Positions 5,626 to 6,481 of a stretch of DNA of 6,481 nucleotides are shown piece after piece. This DNA comes from an uncultured Chloroflexota bacterium. Lineage in GTDB: Bacteria > Chloroflexota > Limnocylindria > Limnocylindrales > Limnocylindraceae. Each line of letters starts with the position of its first letter. Position 1 is the first letter of the stretch. The notes beneath the pieces are model-generated. The model worked only from the letters and a program-made list of their open reading frames with translations, did not search any database and was not told where the DNA came from. The position numbers were made by a program, and so were the translations under genes. Where the stretch lies: the NCBI GenBank assembly GCA_903937225.1, contig CAIZYO010000064.1, positions 1-6,481 of the forward strand, read 5' to 3'.

Positions 5626-6481
5626 GTCGGCCGGCGGTGACCGTGCGCGAGGCGCTCCTTGAGCCAGGAGCACGTGACCTGAGGCGAGCGCGCACTGATT
5701 GGATCATGCGGCGAGTGGTTGAGTTCGCCGCGTTCCTTGCGGTCCTTCCGCTCTTTGCACTGGTTCTCTTCGTGACCTTGCGCGCGCTGCCGTGGCTAAG
5801 TCCTGAATTCTTCTTCAACAATCCGCTCGACACCCAGCCAGGAATCTTCAACGCGATTATTGGCTCGCTCCAGATGTCCGCGCTCGCCCTCCTGATCACT
5901 GGACCGATCGGGATCGCTGGTGGCGTCTATCTGAGTGAGTTTGCCTCCCCTCGCGTTTCTTCCATTGGAGAGATGGTGATCGACATCTTACTTGGCATTC
6001 CGAGCATCGTTGCAGGGCTCTTCGCATTCCTCTTGCTGGTTCCCATCCTCGGGTTCTCTGGCTGGGCCGGCTCGCTCGCACTGAGTGTGCTGACGCTTCC
6101 AATTGTGATGCGCACCACGCAGGAGGTGATGCGACTCGTCCCGCCGTCCATTCGCGAAGCGTCACTCGCGCTCGGAATTCCAGTCTGGCGCACCACACTC
6201 CTCGTCACCCTTCGTACCGCTCTCCCTGGGATCCTGACCGGACTCGTGCTGGCTGCAAGCCGCGCACTCGGGGAGACGGCGCCGCTGATCATGACGGCGA
6301 AGGGGACGAACGCATCGAACTTCCTCGACTTTGGCACCACGATGAATGCGATGCCGCTGGTGATCTTCAGGTATGCGGAGGCGGCGGACGATCGGACCAT
6401 TGGGCAGGCGTGGGCGACTGCGCTCGTGCTGATGGTGATCGCCCTCGCACTCAACGTGATCGTGCGATGGCGCACCATTGA
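5622..6481 (+). CDS. pstA: Phosphate ABC transporter permease PstA, last few codons beyond window
   Basis: Second membrane subunit of the Pst importer. By my own translation the frame is open from the ATG at 5622 to the right edge, giving 286 residues without a stop. PstA proteins are about 280-300, so only a short tail is missing. After a 30-residue cytoplasmic start, TM1 lies near 34-54. GSLQMSALALLITGPIGIAG (81-100) is followed by GVYLSEFASP, the usual PstA pattern, and then ILLGIPSIVAGLFAF (122-136). The EAA loop is at 168-187 (EVMRLVPPSIREASLALGIP), followed by SRALGETAPLIMTA (213-226), the PstA hallmark. The final helix WATALVLMVIALALNVIVRW (264-283) closes the protein. The start overlaps the pstC stop by 4 nt, and AAGGCGG at 5611-5617 serves as Shine-Dalgarno. 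pstB is expected next. Confidence 0.94.
   Translation, partial: MSRPAVTVREALLEPGARDLRRARTDWIMRRVVEFAAFLAVLPLFALVLFVTLRALPWLSPEFFFNNPLDTQPGIFNAIIGSLQMSALALLITGPIGIAGGVYLSEFASPRVSSIGEMVIDILLGIPSIVAGLFAFLLLVPILGFSGWAGSLALSVLTLPIVMRTTQEVMRLVPPSIREASLALGIPVWRTTLLVTLRTALPGILTGLVLAASRALGETAPLIMTAKGTNASNFLDFGTTMNAMPLVIFRYAEAADDRTIGQAWATALVLMVIALALNVIVRWRTI

Noticed and set aside
5896..6478. Minus-strand open frames opposite pstA
   Set aside because: They are shadows of pstA: the plus-strand frame gives a full PstA with all family motifs, while these translations show no domain.

Overview
The window is about 60% GC, densely coded and bacterial. It carries two chromosomal gene blocks plus one gene between them. 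I see no mobile element, CRISPR array, tRNA or rRNA. The host looks like a free-living bacterium with short intergenic gaps. The long actinobacterial/Chloroflexota-style PstS, and start codons that sit six bases after a TANNNT box (a leaderless arrangement), fit Actinomycetota or Chloroflexota. The phylum cannot be settled from this sequence alone.

Left block, minus strand, read from right to left: an EamA/DMT-family permease (2073-1114), a YbaK/EbsC-type aminoacyl-tRNA deacylase (1098-571), and the N-terminal part of a YcaQ/AlkX-type winged-helix DNA glycosylase homologue that runs off the left edge (550 or 574 to 1). Gaps are 15 nt and then 20 nt, or a 4-nt GTGA overlap, so the three are probably at least partly co-transcribed. 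Centre: a second, unrelated-looking EamA/DMT permease (2112-3062) is divergent from the first, with only 38 bp between the two ATGs.

Right block, plus strand: the high-affinity phosphate transporter operon. It has pstS (exported phosphate-binding protein, 3180-4520), pstC (first permease subunit, TTG start proposed at 4645, ends 5625) and pstA (second permease subunit, 5622 to the right edge, lacking only its last few codons). pstB and perhaps phoU are expected just outside the window. Ahead of pstS lies a regular 11-bp direct repeat (four units, 3064-3107) that looks like a PhoP/PhoB-type Pho box. Between pstS and pstC a perfect 12-bp GC-rich hairpin (4541-4574) without a proper U-run probably lets PstS be made in excess over PstCA.

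The content is mostly recognisable housekeeping and transport, and I did not find a convincing wholly new system. The points most worth a second look are the three matching leaderless-type starts, the back-to-back promoters of the two EamA genes, the Pho box, the hairpin between pstS and pstC, and a PstS with no lipobox.
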